A stretch of DNA of 34,486 bases from Clostridia bacterium (GTDB taxonomy: Bacteria; Bacillota; Clostridia; Oscillospirales; Acutalibacteraceae). The notes beneath the pieces are model-generated. The model did no database searches. It saw only the letters and a program-made list of their open reading frames with translations, and was not told where the DNA came from. Made by a program: the position numbers and the translations under genes. Below, in pieces: positions 16,203 through 24,695 of this stretch; positions within the stretch are counted from its first letter, which is position 1; every line of letters starts with the position of its first letter. The stretch is taken from positions 1-34,486 of the forward strand of contig JAFXLD010000046.1 in NCBI GenBank assembly GCA_017531385.1. The letters are read 5' to 3'.

Positions 16203-16517
16203 ATGAAATCAGAAAATGCATTATTTGGTTTAAGAATTCGTGCTGTCAGAGAAAAACAAAAACTGTCAAGAGAAAAGTTAGCTGAACTTGCAAATATCTC
16301 AACCCAATTTCTCGCAGATATTGAAACCGGAAAAAAAGGCATGACTGTTGTAACTCTGAAAAAAATCTGTTCTGCATTGCATATTTCATCAGATTTGATT
16401 GTTTTTGATATTAAAGATACTGAAAATTCATACATCACTTCAATGCTTTCGACTGTTCCGCCCGAAAAAATCGAAGAAATTCAACAAATAATAAGTATGA
16501 TAATAAAATTGATATAA
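16203..16517 (+). CDS. XRE-family helix-turn-helix regulator
   Basis: A small DNA-binding protein of 104 residues. Residues 8-63 form a Cro/C1-type helix-turn-helix: LRIRAVREKQKLSREKLAELANIS, then STQFLADIETGKKGMTVVTLKKICSALHIS. The remaining 40 residues are a short tail, perhaps for dimerisation, with no sensor domain. The ATG at 16203 is chosen because GAGGG lies 8 bp upstream; a GTG three codons earlier lies inside that ribosome site. It is divergent from the NlpC/cohesin operon with 149 bp between start codons, an arrangement typical of a local regulator. Its target is inferred from position only. Confidence 0.88.
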   Translation: MKSENALFGLRIRAVREKQKLSREKLAELANISTQFLADIETGKKGMTVVTLKKICSALHISSDLIVFDIKDTENSYITSMLSTVPPEKIEEIQQIISMIIKLI

Positions 16518-16556
16518 AAAAGACTTGCCAACGAATTGTGGCAAGTCTTTTCTTAT
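16518..16556. terminator. Bidirectional terminator between the XRE and phosphatase genes
   Basis: AAAAGACTTGCCA (16518-16530) and TGGCAAGTCTTTT (16539-16551) form a perfect 13-bp stem with an 8-base loop. A T-rich tail follows on both strands. It starts right after the XRE stop codon and serves the convergent operon that ends at 16589. Confidence 0.95.
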
Positions 16557-16588
16557 TCATCTGCCTAACGACAAGAGATTTTTTGGAA

Positions 16589-18016
16589 TTAAAAATGTCC
16601 GCCTCTGTTTGCGACGACAATTCTGTCTATCTGCATATAAACCCAGCCGAGGAATTCGACAATTTTATAAAGCATCTTCTGGAAAGAAAGCTTTGTTTCA
16701 TCTGTTTCAAAACCCTTTGTTTTCTTGATAGTGATACTGTCAAGAAGTTCGCTGTTGTCGCCTCTGAAAGTTTTGATTGACATGCTTGAAGATGTAAAAT
16801 CAACAGTTGAATATGTTGTTACATCGGCATTTTCAAATGAATAAGCAGTAAAGGGATTCCATCCTGCACTGCCCTGATCACAGCACGCATTTGTGTTAAG
16901 GTAAATTATACCGCCCGGGTCTGTGTATGTTTCACCACTCTTTGCAAGGCCTGTTACCATACCGTTGCTGATGAAATGTGTGCGTCCCTGCATATGAGTA
17001 TGACCTGTGAATACAATATCAAGATCATACATTTCGTAAATGGGCTGGAACACTGCATTGAGCATTATCATTGTTTCGGGCTCCAAAAACGCAAGTCCGG
17101 GGCCGTAAAGAGCCTGGTGCATAACACCAACTCTCCATTTTGCATCGGGATTCTTCGCAACAGCTTCTTCTGCCATTGCACGGTGGTCTGCTGCTGAACC
17201 TGAACAAGCATCAAATACAAGGAAAAGAACGTCGCCGTAACGGAACCAGAAATCTCTGTCAAGACCTTCAAAATACTGACCGAAGTATTCATTGGGCATA
17301 AATGTATAATAGTTGTACATCATACCTTTTTTGTCATGGTTACCGATTGCAAGAGCCATAGGAAGGCTTCTTGTATATTCAGGCATAAGAAGAGTCTGCC
17401 ATTCGTCAGCAGCTTTACCTGTTGATGTATTATCTCCGGGTGAAAGCAGGAAGCTGATATCGGGATTCTTAGTGAGAGCTTCATCGAGAACTGACTGCCA
17501 TACGTAGCCGATTCTTGACTGTTCTTCGGGGTTATCCTCTGTCTGACCACCGATCTGAATGTCACCGATAAGCATCATTTTAAAGGAATCAAAGCCCTTT
17601 GATTCATACTTATAAGCTTCACTCCAGCCGTTTTCTGTGTACCACTGATAGTAATATGTGGAGTTTGCTTCGATTCCCGTCATAACAACACGGCAGACAA
17701 GCTGTTCATCGGTTTCTGCAGGAACTGTTTCACCTGTAAATACGACAGCACCGACCATTTCTTTGTTATCGGCAAGTCTGACTTTAGCCTCTGCAACATC
17801 CTTAGCCATGTGCCATGTGATGTTAAGCTGAGTTTCGTCTGCACCAACGCAAAGTGTGGGTAATGTGTTTTCATCACGTTTTTCAGCATATAAAGCATCC
17901 CATTCTTCCTGTGTCATGGAAAAATCGTCAAATGCAGCCGAAACTGAGATAAGAGGAATCTGTGCAAGAAACAAAACTGCCATAAATAATGCGAAAATTT
18001 TTGTTGTCTTTTTCAT
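16589..18016 (-). CDS. Secreted purple-acid-phosphatase-like metallophosphoesterase
   Basis: An exported protein of 475 residues. It has a signal peptide (about 1-27, ending ISVSA) and an N-terminal Fn3-like domain as in purple acid phosphatases (LNITWHMAKD to YYYQWYTENGW, about 60-135). The calcineurin-like catalytic domain follows, with GDIQIG (D152, Q154), GDN (194-196), GNHD (225-228), MHQ (His300) and GHTH (338-341). The first motif has Gln where most relatives have His (DxH), a variant known in some secreted bacterial subgroups. A hydrophobic/amphipathic stretch (MLYKIVEFLGWVYMQIDRIV) lies close to the C-terminus. The start is the ATG at 18016 with AGGAGG 8 bp upstream; the longer frame runs into the citrate synthase gene. 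It is the last gene after metG-tatD-citrate synthase. The substrate is unknown. Confidence 0.87.
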   Translation of the reverse strand: MKKTTKIFALFMAVLFLAQIPLISVSAAFDDFSMTQEEWDALYAEKRDENTLPTLCVGADETQLNITWHMAKDVAEAKVRLADNKEMVGAVVFTGETVPAETDEQLVCRVVMTGIEANSTYYYQWYTENGWSEAYKYESKGFDSFKMMLIGDIQIGGQTEDNPEEQSRIGYVWQSVLDEALTKNPDISFLLSPGDNTSTGKAADEWQTLLMPEYTRSLPMALAIGNHDKKGMMYNYYTFMPNEYFGQYFEGLDRDFWFRYGDVLFLVFDACSGSAADHRAMAEEAVAKNPDAKWRVGVMHQALYGPGLAFLEPETMIMLNAVFQPIYEMYDLDIVFTGHTHMQGRTHFISNGMVTGLAKSGETYTDPGGIIYLNTNACCDQGSAGWNPFTAYSFENADVTTYSTVDFTSSSMSIKTFRGDNSELLDSITIKKTKGFETDETKLSFQKMLYKIVEFLGWVYMQIDRIVVANRGGHF

Positions 18017-18050
18017 AAAAAAGCCTCCTGAATTTTTATTTAAAAGAGAA

Positions 18051-19418
18051 TCATCTTTCATCAAACGGAACATATTCTCTTCTGTCCTGAACATTCATAT
18101 ATGCAGGTCTTATGATTTTGCCTGAATTGATAATTTCCTCAAGTCTGTGTGCAGACCAGCCTGCAATTCTTGCAACGGCAAAGATAGGAGTATAAAGCTC
18201 TTCGGGGATACCGAGCATTTCATAAACAAAGCCCGAATAGAAGTCCACATTTGCACTTACGCCCTTATAAATCCTGCGTTTCTCGGCAATTGCATCGGGA
18301 GCAATACGCTCAATGTTTGCATAAAGTCTGTATTCATCCTCAAGACCTTTTTCAAGAGCAAGCTGTTCAACAAAGCCCTTAAAAACCTCGGCTCTGGGGT
18401 CTGAAAGTGAATAAACTGCGTGCCCCATACCGTAAATCAGACCGCTTTTATCAAATGCTTCTTTGTTGAGAAGTTTCAGAAGATAAGCCTTGATTTCAGC
18501 ATCATCATTCCAGTCCTTGACATTTTCTTTGATATCCTTGAACATATTACGCACTTTTATGTTTGCACCGCCGTGACGGGGACCTTTGAGTGAGCCGAGA
18601 GCAGCAGCAATTGCTGAATAAGTATCAGTACCCGATGATGTGACAACATGGGTTGTGAAAGTAGAGTTGTTTCCGCCGCCGTGCTCTGCATGAAGAATGA
18701 GTGCAAGGTCAAGAAGCTGAGCTTCAAGCGGAGTAAACTGACCGTCAAGACGGAGCATATAAAGGATATTCTCGGCAATTGAGTATTCGTCTTTTGGTTC
18801 ATGAATAAAAAAGCTGGGATTTCCTTTTATATAATAGTTGTATGCCTGATAGCCGTAAACTGAAAGCAACGGAAACAGCGAAATAAGACGGACACATTGT
18901 CTTAAAACATTGCCGATCGATGTGTCATCAGGCTGTTCATCGTAAGAATACAACGCAAGAACGCTTCTTGCAAGTGAATTCATAATGTCACCCGACGGAG
19001 CTTTCATTATAAAGTCACGAACGAATGATACGGGCAATTCACGGTAATTTGCGAGAACGTTTTTGAACTCATCAAGTTGTTCTTCGTTTGGCAAAGAACC
19101 GAAAAGCAATATATAAACAGTCTCTTCAAAACCGTATCTGCCTCTTTTTGCCATATCTCCTATAATATCCTTTACATTATATCCTCTGTAAAAGAGCATA
19201 CCCTCTGCAGGGACATCAACACCGTCAACATTTTTCTTGGACTGAATTTCGGAAATTTCCGTAAGCCCTGTCAGGACTCCTTTTCCGTTAAGATCACGCA
19301 GACCTCTGTTAACGCTGTATTTAGTGTAAAGTGCCGGATCGATAGCTCCTTCATCAAGACACATCTGCTTGTATTTTTCAAGCTCGGGAGCATTTCCCGA
19401 ATAAAATTTCTTAATCAA
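18051..19418 (-). CDS. gltA: Citrate synthase
   Basis: Condenses acetyl-CoA and oxaloacetate to citrate; in fermentative Clostridia it feeds the oxidative branch to 2-oxoglutarate and glutamate. It has 455 residues, slightly longer than the bacterial norm of about 370-430, because of an N-terminal extension of about 35 residues before the citrate synthase fold. Active-site residues are visible: His246 in LHAEHGGGNNSTF, His333 in YGMGHAVY and Asp392 in SANVDFYSG. The start is TTG at 19418, supported by AAGGAGG 7 bp upstream; the next ATG is at codon 19 without a ribosome site. It lies 27 bp after tatD and 34 bp before the phosphatase gene. Aconitase and isocitrate dehydrogenase genes are not in the window. 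Confidence 0.93.
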   Translation of the reverse strand: MIKKFYSGNAPELEKYKQMCLDEGAIDPALYTKYSVNRGLRDLNGKGVLTGLTEISEIQSKKNVDGVDVPAEGMLFYRGYNVKDIIGDMAKRGRYGFEETVYILLFGSLPNEEQLDEFKNVLANYRELPVSFVRDFIMKAPSGDIMNSLARSVLALYSYDEQPDDTSIGNVLRQCVRLISLFPLLSVYGYQAYNYYIKGNPSFFIHEPKDEYSIAENILYMLRLDGQFTPLEAQLLDLALILHAEHGGGNNSTFTTHVVTSSGTDTYSAIAAALGSLKGPRHGGANIKVRNMFKDIKENVKDWNDDAEIKAYLLKLLNKEAFDKSGLIYGMGHAVYSLSDPRAEVFKGFVEQLALEKGLEDEYRLYANIERIAPDAIAEKRRIYKGVSANVDFYSGFVYEMLGIPEELYTPIFAVARIAGWSAHRLEEIINSGKIIRPAYMNVQDRREYVPFDER

Positions 19419-19445
19419 TTCTCTTCCTCCTTCTTTAATGTAAAA

Positions 19446-20210
19446 TTACTTTATATTAAATAGATTTTTTGTGTTTTCAGCAGTAATATCAAGCAATTCC
19501 TGTGGGGATACGCCCTTGATATCTGCAATTTTTTCTGCAACATACGAAATATATGCAGAGTTATTTCTCTTCCCTCTCATAGGTACAGGTGCCATATAAG
19601 GACAATCGGTTTCAAGCAATAATCTGTCAAGGGGTATCATTTCTGCCACTTCAACTGGCTTTACGGCATTTTTGAATGTAACGGCACCGCCAAGACCTAT
19701 ATACATCCCCATTTTTAGCACTTCTTTTGCCATTTCAGCACTGCCCGAATAGCAATGCAGAACGCCTTTCGGCTTGTATTTTTTAAGCAGATCCATTGTG
19801 TCTGCATGGGCTTCCCTGTCGTGTACAATAACGGGCATATCGTATTTTACCGCAAGTTCAAGATGCTTTTCAAAAACATATTTCTGAACATCTTTCGGCA
19901 CGAAATCATAGTGATATTCGAGTCCTATTTCTCCGACTGCAACGCATTTTTCATGTGACAGCATCTTTTCAATGTCAAGAAGATTATCGTCTGTAAATTC
20001 AAGTGCTGATTCGGGATGATAACCGCAGGCTGCGTATATAAAGGGGTATTTTTCAGCCATTTCAAGCGATTCATGTGATGATTTCACATCAGTACCGCAG
20101 TTTATAATACCGACAATGCCCGCTTCGGGTAATGAAGCGAGCAAAGAATCACGGTCGATATCAAATTGCTCATCATTGTAATGGGCGTGTGAATCGAAAA
20201 TGTTGTTCAT
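19446..20210 (-). CDS. tatD: TatD family deoxyribonuclease
   Basis: A metal-dependent hydrolase of the TatD/YcfH family, 254 residues, amidohydrolase-like TIM barrel, cytosolic; family members act as DNA exonucleases, with possible roles in D-aminoacyl-tRNA processing or repair. Ligands are visible: His8 and His10 in DSHAHY, Glu94 in VGEIGLEYH, His130 in VHDREAH, His152 in HCYSG and Asp202 in ETDCPY. The ATG overlaps the metG stop codon by one base (TAATG), so translation is coupled. metG-tatD is a conserved pairing in Firmicutes, which supports the assignment to the YabD/YcfH branch. Confidence 0.94.
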   Translation of the reverse strand: MNNIFDSHAHYNDEQFDIDRDSLLASLPEAGIVGIINCGTDVKSSHESLEMAEKYPFIYAACGYHPESALEFTDDNLLDIEKMLSHEKCVAVGEIGLEYHYDFVPKDVQKYVFEKHLELAVKYDMPVIVHDREAHADTMDLLKKYKPKGVLHCYSGSAEMAKEVLKMGMYIGLGGAVTFKNAVKPVEVAEMIPLDRLLLETDCPYMAPVPMRGKRNNSAYISYVAEKIADIKGVSPQELLDITAENTKNLFNIK

Positions 20211-22168
20211 TATCTGATTTTTGCTCCTACGGGCAGGTCATCCACAAAGATTACTCTTACATCGTTTTCATCTGCATCTGCTGCAAGAATCATACCGTGG
20301 CTTTCAACACCGCAAAGAACAGCGGGTTTAAGGTTTGAAACAACAATAACCTTTCTGCCGATAAGCTGTTCGGGTTTATAGTAGAGCGCAATACCCGATG
20401 CAACTGTTCTGGGGGTTTCCGTACCGTCGTCAAGAGTAAGCTGTAATAACTTCTTTGCTCGTTTAACAGGCACGCAATCGGTGATCTGAGCAACTCTCAG
20501 GTCTACTTTTGCAAAGTCATCAATACCGATTTTTGCAATGCCTTCCAATTCTTCTGTAAGTTCTGCTTTTTTATTATCCTGCTTTGCAGCCTTTGCCTTG
20601 GCTTCCATTTCAGCCTGAATTTCAGCTGTCAGTTTTTCAACATCAATTCTTGCGAAAAGAGGTGATGCCGTGCCGACTTTATGACCTGTAGGAATTGCGC
20701 CGAATGTCTTTATACTCTCATATGTGTCGATATCTGTATTGATCTGACCGAGAATTGCCTTTGATGTTTCGGGCATAAATGCTGAAAGCTCAACAGCAAT
20801 AATTCTTATGCTCTCAATAAGGTTGTAAAGAACTGTTGAAAGTCTGTCTTTCTTTTCTTCGTCCTTTGCAAGTGCCCAGGGAGCAGTTTCGTCGATATAT
20901 TTGTTGCTTCTCTTTGCAATTGTGAGAACTGCATCAAGTGCATCTGAAATTCTGAAATCGTCGAATGCTTTTTCCATCTTGGGAAGAGCCCCGAGAATAT
21001 CAGCCTTGAAGCCTTCATCAAGCTCCTCTGATGCTGTGTTGCAGGCGAGAACACCGTCAAAATACTTGTTTGCCATTGCAACTGTTCTGTTGACAAGGTT
21101 GCCGATGGTATTTGCAAGGTCGGAATTATATCTCTCAATCATTGTGTCGTAAGAGATCGAACCGTCCTGTGCGTGAGGCATTTCAGAAAGAAGATAGTAT
21201 CTTACTGCATCAACGCCGAATCTTGCAACAAGCTCGTCAGCATAGATAACATTGCCCTTTGACTTACTCATCTTGTCTTCACCGAAAAGAAGCCAGGGAT
21301 GACCGTAAACCTTTGCGGGAAGAGGCTCACCCATTGCCATAAGCATGATGGGCCAGTAAATTGTATGGAATCTGATGATATCCTTACCGATTATATGCAC
21401 ATTTGCAGGCCAATATTTCTTATAAAGGTCTGATGAACCGTCGGGATCATAGCCGAGAGCTGTGATATAGTTTGAAAGTGCGTCAATCCATACATAGATA
21501 ACGTGCTTATCATCAAATGTAACGGGAACACCCCATTTAAAAGATGTTCTTGAAACGCACAGGTCCTGAAGACCGGGCTTGATAAAGTTATTGAGCATTT
21601 CCTTTTTACGGCTTTCGGGATAAATGAAATCGGGATTGTTCTCGATATGCTCTTCAAGCTGTTTCTGATATTTTGAGAGTTTGAGGAAATATGCTTCTTC
21701 CTTTGCGGGCTTTACATCTCTTCCGCAATCGGGACATTTGCCGTCAACAAGCTGAGATTCAGTCCAGAAAGACTCACAGGGAGTGCAGTAAAGCCCTTCG
21801 TATTCACTCTTGTAGATATCACCCTGATCATAAAGCTTCTTGAAAATCTTCTGAACAGTCTTTTCGTGATAATCGTCTGTTGTTCTGATGAATTTATCAT
21901 AAGTTGTATTAAGCATATCACAGATGTCTCTAATTTCACCTGCTACCTTGTCAACATATTCTTTAGGTGTAACACCTGCTGCTTTTGCATATTCCTCGAT
22001 TTTCTGGCCGTGTTCATCGGTACCTGTAAGGAAGAAAACATCATAGCCCTGAAGCCTCTTGAAACGGGCAATTGCATCGGTAAGAACAATCTCATAAGAG
22101 TTGCCGATGTGAGGTTTTCTTGATGTATATGCAATGGCTGTGGTTATATAATATTTCTGTTTTTCCAT
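20210..22168 (-). CDS. metG: Methionyl-tRNA synthetase
   Basis: Charges tRNA-Met with methionine. It is a full-length class I synthetase of 652 residues. The HIGH motif reads HIGN (20-23) and the KMSKS loop lies at 299-303. The zinc knuckle has two Cys pairs (C128, C131, C145, C148). The anticodon-binding helical domain covers about 370-520. A C-terminal EMAP/Arc1p-like tRNA-binding domain (about 550-652: DFAKVDLRVAQI to VESHGMILAAD) makes it the long dimeric form. GGAGG lies about 11 bp before the ATG. A TTGCAT-17-TATAAT promoter lies directly upstream. It is the first gene of the metG-tatD-gltA-phosphatase unit. The short leader leaves no room for a T-box. Confidence 0.97.
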   Translation of the reverse strand: MEKQKYYITTAIAYTSRKPHIGNSYEIVLTDAIARFKRLQGYDVFFLTGTDEHGQKIEEYAKAAGVTPKEYVDKVAGEIRDICDMLNTTYDKFIRTTDDYHEKTVQKIFKKLYDQGDIYKSEYEGLYCTPCESFWTESQLVDGKCPDCGRDVKPAKEEAYFLKLSKYQKQLEEHIENNPDFIYPESRKKEMLNNFIKPGLQDLCVSRTSFKWGVPVTFDDKHVIYVWIDALSNYITALGYDPDGSSDLYKKYWPANVHIIGKDIIRFHTIYWPIMLMAMGEPLPAKVYGHPWLLFGEDKMSKSKGNVIYADELVARFGVDAVRYYLLSEMPHAQDGSISYDTMIERYNSDLANTIGNLVNRTVAMANKYFDGVLACNTASEELDEGFKADILGALPKMEKAFDDFRISDALDAVLTIAKRSNKYIDETAPWALAKDEEKKDRLSTVLYNLIESIRIIAVELSAFMPETSKAILGQINTDIDTYESIKTFGAIPTGHKVGTASPLFARIDVEKLTAEIQAEMEAKAKAAKQDNKKAELTEELEGIAKIGIDDFAKVDLRVAQITDCVPVKRAKKLLQLTLDDGTETPRTVASGIALYYKPEQLIGRKVIVVSNLKPAVLCGVESHGMILAADADENDVRVIFVDDLPVGAKIR

Positions 22169-22202
22169 TGTAACTTAGTCCTCCGTAAAAATATACAGAT
22201 TA

Positions 22203-22231
22203 ATTATACTATTATTTTCATAAATATGCAA
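22203..22231 (-). promoter_or_regulatory. Promoter of the metG operon
   Basis: On the minus strand TTGCAT (22226-22231), a 17-bp spacer and TATAAT (22203-22208). It lies 34 bp upstream of the metG start codon and back to back with the lipase promoter. Confidence 0.8.
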
Positions 22232-22266
22232 GATATTTTTCTTTAAATATTTTTATCATAAATATA

Positions 22267-22294
22267 TTGAAATTTTACCACAAAATGTTATAAT
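22267..22294 (+). promoter_or_regulatory. Promoter of the secreted hydrolase gene
   Basis: TTGAAA (22267-22272), a 16-bp spacer and TATAAT (22289-22294). It lies 33 bp before the ATG at 22328, which has AAAGGAG as its ribosome site. Confidence 0.78.
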
Positions 22295-22327
22295 GAAAAT
22301 GAATAATAATGTAAAGGAGTTTTCCTT

Positions 22328-23869
22328 ATGAAGAAATTACTGGCTATTCTGATGTCAGTTATTATGCTGGCTTCAACATTTTCATTTTTTGTTTTTGCAG
22401 AAGATGATGTAACTCCCGTAATATTCGTTGACGGCATCGGCTCAACAGACACTGTCAACACTGAAACAGGCGAAACAGTATTCCCTCCCTCTGCCGACGC
22501 AATCATCGGCGGTGTATCAAAAGCTGTAATACCTCTCATGGGTGCTCTTGCAAAAGGCGAATATGAAAAAGCAAGTGAGCCCTTATGCGATGCACTTGTA
22601 ACAATATTTGACGGCATGGCTTGTGACGAAAACGGCAATCCCGTTCATCCCACAACATCAGTTTACGAAATGCCCACAGCAGAAGAAATCCTCGGCGGTG
22701 AAATTGCAATCAACAACAAAAACCTCGGTTTTGATGCAGAAGAAGTGGTTTATTTCAGCTACGACTGGCGTATGGATATGCAGACCGTTGCTTCTCAGCT
22801 CAACGACCTTGTGAAGCTTGTGAAAGACACAACAGGTGCCGACAAGGTTAACCTCGTCGGTTTCAGTATGGGTTCATGCGTTGTTACAACATATCTTCAC
22901 GATTTCGGTTATGAAGATGTAAAGGATGTTGTTATCCTTTCAGGTGCATTCAACGGTGTTTCAACCTGCGGTGAACCTTTCAGCGGTCAGATAGCATTCA
23001 ATGAAGAAGGCATGCTTGCATTCCTTAAAACAATGCTCGGTGACGGTTTTTCAGACAAAATTGTAAAAGCTCTTATTGATATTCTTCAGAAAGCCGGAGT
23101 TCTCGGTAACGTTCTTGATATTGCAGAAGAACTCAATTATGCAATTCTTGATGATGTTTTTGAAAAAGGACTTAAAACAACATTTGCAAGAATGCCCGGC
23201 ATATGGTCGGTAATTCCCTATAATATGTATGACGATGCAAAGGCTCTTCTTATCGGCGACAATGTCAGTGATGAATTCGTCGAAAAAATTGATTACTACC
23301 ACAATGTTCAGGCTAAAAACAAAGAAATCCTTGACGGTGTTAGTGAAAACGGCGGTCATCTTGCAATAATCGCAAAATACGGAAGCACAATACCTCCCGT
23401 ATGTGTAAGTCAGCTCAACATCGGTGATATGGTTATCGACACAATTTACACATCTTTCGGTGCAACCTGTGCACTTGCAAATGAAACTCTCGGTGATACT
23501 TACGTTCAGGCTGTCAGCTGCGGTCATAATCATATTTCTGACGATAACATGATAGACGCTTCAACTGCTGCATATCCCGAATACACATGGTTTGTAAAAG
23601 ACCTTATGCACGCAGACCACACTGCTGCTCAGTGGGAGCTTATCAGATTCATTTTTGCATCAGAAGAACAGCCTACAGTTGCAGACTCAGAAGAATATCC
23701 TCAGTTCCTTATAAATATTGATGATGAAATCGTTCCTCTTACTGCAGAAAATGACTCAGGCAAATACGGTAGCGATGAAAAATCTGATAACGGTATTCTT
23801 GCAAAAATCATGAACTTCATAAACATGCTCATTGATGCTGTAAATAATTTTATTGCAAAATTTTTCTAA
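22328..23869 (+). CDS. Secreted LCAT-like alpha/beta hydrolase (lipase/acyltransferase)
   Basis: An exported protein of 513 residues with a signal peptide (1-24, ending FVFA). The fold is an alpha/beta hydrolase: an oxyanion-type strand PVIFVDGIGS (30-39), an FDWR-like YDWRMD (145-150) typical of the LCAT/phospholipase A group, and the nucleophile elbow GFSMGS with Ser180. A C-terminal His in DLMHADH and an Asp in the preceding DDNMID region could complete the triad; that assignment is tentative. The last 25 residues are a hydrophobic/amphipathic segment (KIMNFINMLIDAVNNFIAKFF) that may attach the enzyme to membranes. The substrate is probably an ester lipid, inferred from family only. It is the first gene of a two-gene unit with the isomerase 12 bp downstream. 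Confidence 0.82.
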   Translation: MKKLLAILMSVIMLASTFSFFVFAEDDVTPVIFVDGIGSTDTVNTETGETVFPPSADAIIGGVSKAVIPLMGALAKGEYEKASEPLCDALVTIFDGMACDENGNPVHPTTSVYEMPTAEEILGGEIAINNKNLGFDAEEVVYFSYDWRMDMQTVASQLNDLVKLVKDTTGADKVNLVGFSMGSCVVTTYLHDFGYEDVKDVVILSGAFNGVSTCGEPFSGQIAFNEEGMLAFLKTMLGDGFSDKIVKALIDILQKAGVLGNVLDIAEELNYAILDDVFEKGLKTTFARMPGIWSVIPYNMYDDAKALLIGDNVSDEFVEKIDYYHNVQAKNKEILDGVSENGGHLAIIAKYGSTIPPVCVSQLNIGDMVIDTIYTSFGATCALANETLGDTYVQAVSCGHNHISDDNMIDASTAAYPEYTWFVKDLMHADHTAAQWELIRFIFASEEQPTVADSEEYPQFLINIDDEIVPLTAENDSGKYGSDEKSDNGILAKIMNFINMLIDAVNNFIAKFF

Positions 23870-23881
23870 GGAGTATATAGT

Positions 23882-24646
23882 ATGATAAAAGTCGGTATTC
23901 AGTCATTTACAATCCGTGACTACTGCAAAACTATTGAAGATATTGACAAAACTCTTGCTGAGCTTGCTTCATGGGGAGTAAAAGATATTCAGATTTCGGG
24001 TATCGGCAAAGTTGACTGGAACGAACTTGCCGAAACAGTAAAAAAATATGATATGACAGTCTGTGTTACTCATACTCCCTTTGAAAGAATGATGAAAGAA
24101 ACAGACGCTGTTATTGATGAACATATAAATCTCGGCTGTGACTGCCTCGGTATCGGTGCAATGCCCGGTGAATATGAAAGAACCGAAGAAGGCATTGACA
24201 AATTCATTGCAGATCTTATCCCTGTTGCAAAAAGAATGCGTAAAAGAGGTGTGCATCTTGCATACCACAATCATGATTTTGACTTGAAGCTTTACGGCGA
24301 CAAATCAATTCTCGACAGAATGCTTGAACTGGACAGCGACCTGTTATGGTTTGTTCCCGATGTTGCATGGCTCCAGATTGCAGGTGAAAATCCTGCAGAA
24401 TATCTCAAAAAGATGCAGGGCAGAGTCAAGGTGCTTCATTTCAAAGACTACAATCCTGTAGAAGGTCAGGAGCATCCGTGGGCATTCACTGAGCTTGGAA
24501 AAGGTGTTGTTGATCTTCCTGCCTGTTATGAAACAGCAAAGGAAATGGGTATCCCCTATATCATGTTTGAGCAGGACAACAACTGGACTGTTGACGCAAT
24601 GCAGTCGAGCAAAGAAGCTTTTGAATATATGAAAAAGCTCGGATAA
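23882..24646 (+). CDS. Sugar phosphate isomerase/epimerase-like TIM barrel protein
   Basis: A 254-residue cytosolic protein of the AP endonuclease 2/xylose isomerase-like TIM barrel family (COG1082). Visible landmarks are KDIQISGIG (35-43), THTPFERM, a YHNHDFD strand carrying likely metal ligands, a LLWFVPDVAWLQIAG segment with the conserved Asp, the KVLHFKDYNP strand, and a terminal glutamate in MFEQDNN. The family includes IolE, IolI and IolH as well as hexulose-phosphate and tagatose epimerases. A link to inositol is possible, but the gene lies 11 kb from the iol genes in another unit, so I leave the substrate open. AAGGAG overlaps the lipase stop codon, showing co-transcription. Confidence 0.85.
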   Translation: MIKVGIQSFTIRDYCKTIEDIDKTLAELASWGVKDIQISGIGKVDWNELAETVKKYDMTVCVTHTPFERMMKETDAVIDEHINLGCDCLGIGAMPGEYERTEEGIDKFIADLIPVAKRMRKRGVHLAYHNHDFDLKLYGDKSILDRMLELDSDLLWFVPDVAWLQIAGENPAEYLKKMQGRVKVLHFKDYNPVEGQEHPWAFTELGKGVVDLPACYETAKEMGIPYIMFEQDNNWTVDAMQSSKEAFEYMKKLG

Positions 24647-24649
24647 AAA

Positions 24650-24691
24650 AATTAACCGTGTCTTAAAAAATAAGACACGGTTTTAATTTTA
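24650..24691. terminator. Bidirectional terminator between the isomerase and membrane protein genes
   Basis: AACCGTGTCTTA (24654-24665) and TAAGACACGGTT (24671-24682) form a perfect 12-bp stem with a five-A loop. TTTTAATTTT follows on the plus strand and a T run follows on the minus strand. It serves both convergent units. Confidence 0.95.
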
Positions 24692-24695
24692 TCAT

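Noticed and set aside
22169-22327. Possible T-box or SAM riboswitch ahead of metG.
   Set aside because: The predicted -10 box lies 34 bp from the start codon, leaving no room for a leader structure; no T-box consensus or stem set is visible.
23882-24646. Possible IolI or IolH to complete the inositol pathway.
   Set aside because: The fold matches but no residue pattern separates it from other epimerases, and it lies in a different operon 11 kb away; left as a general family call.
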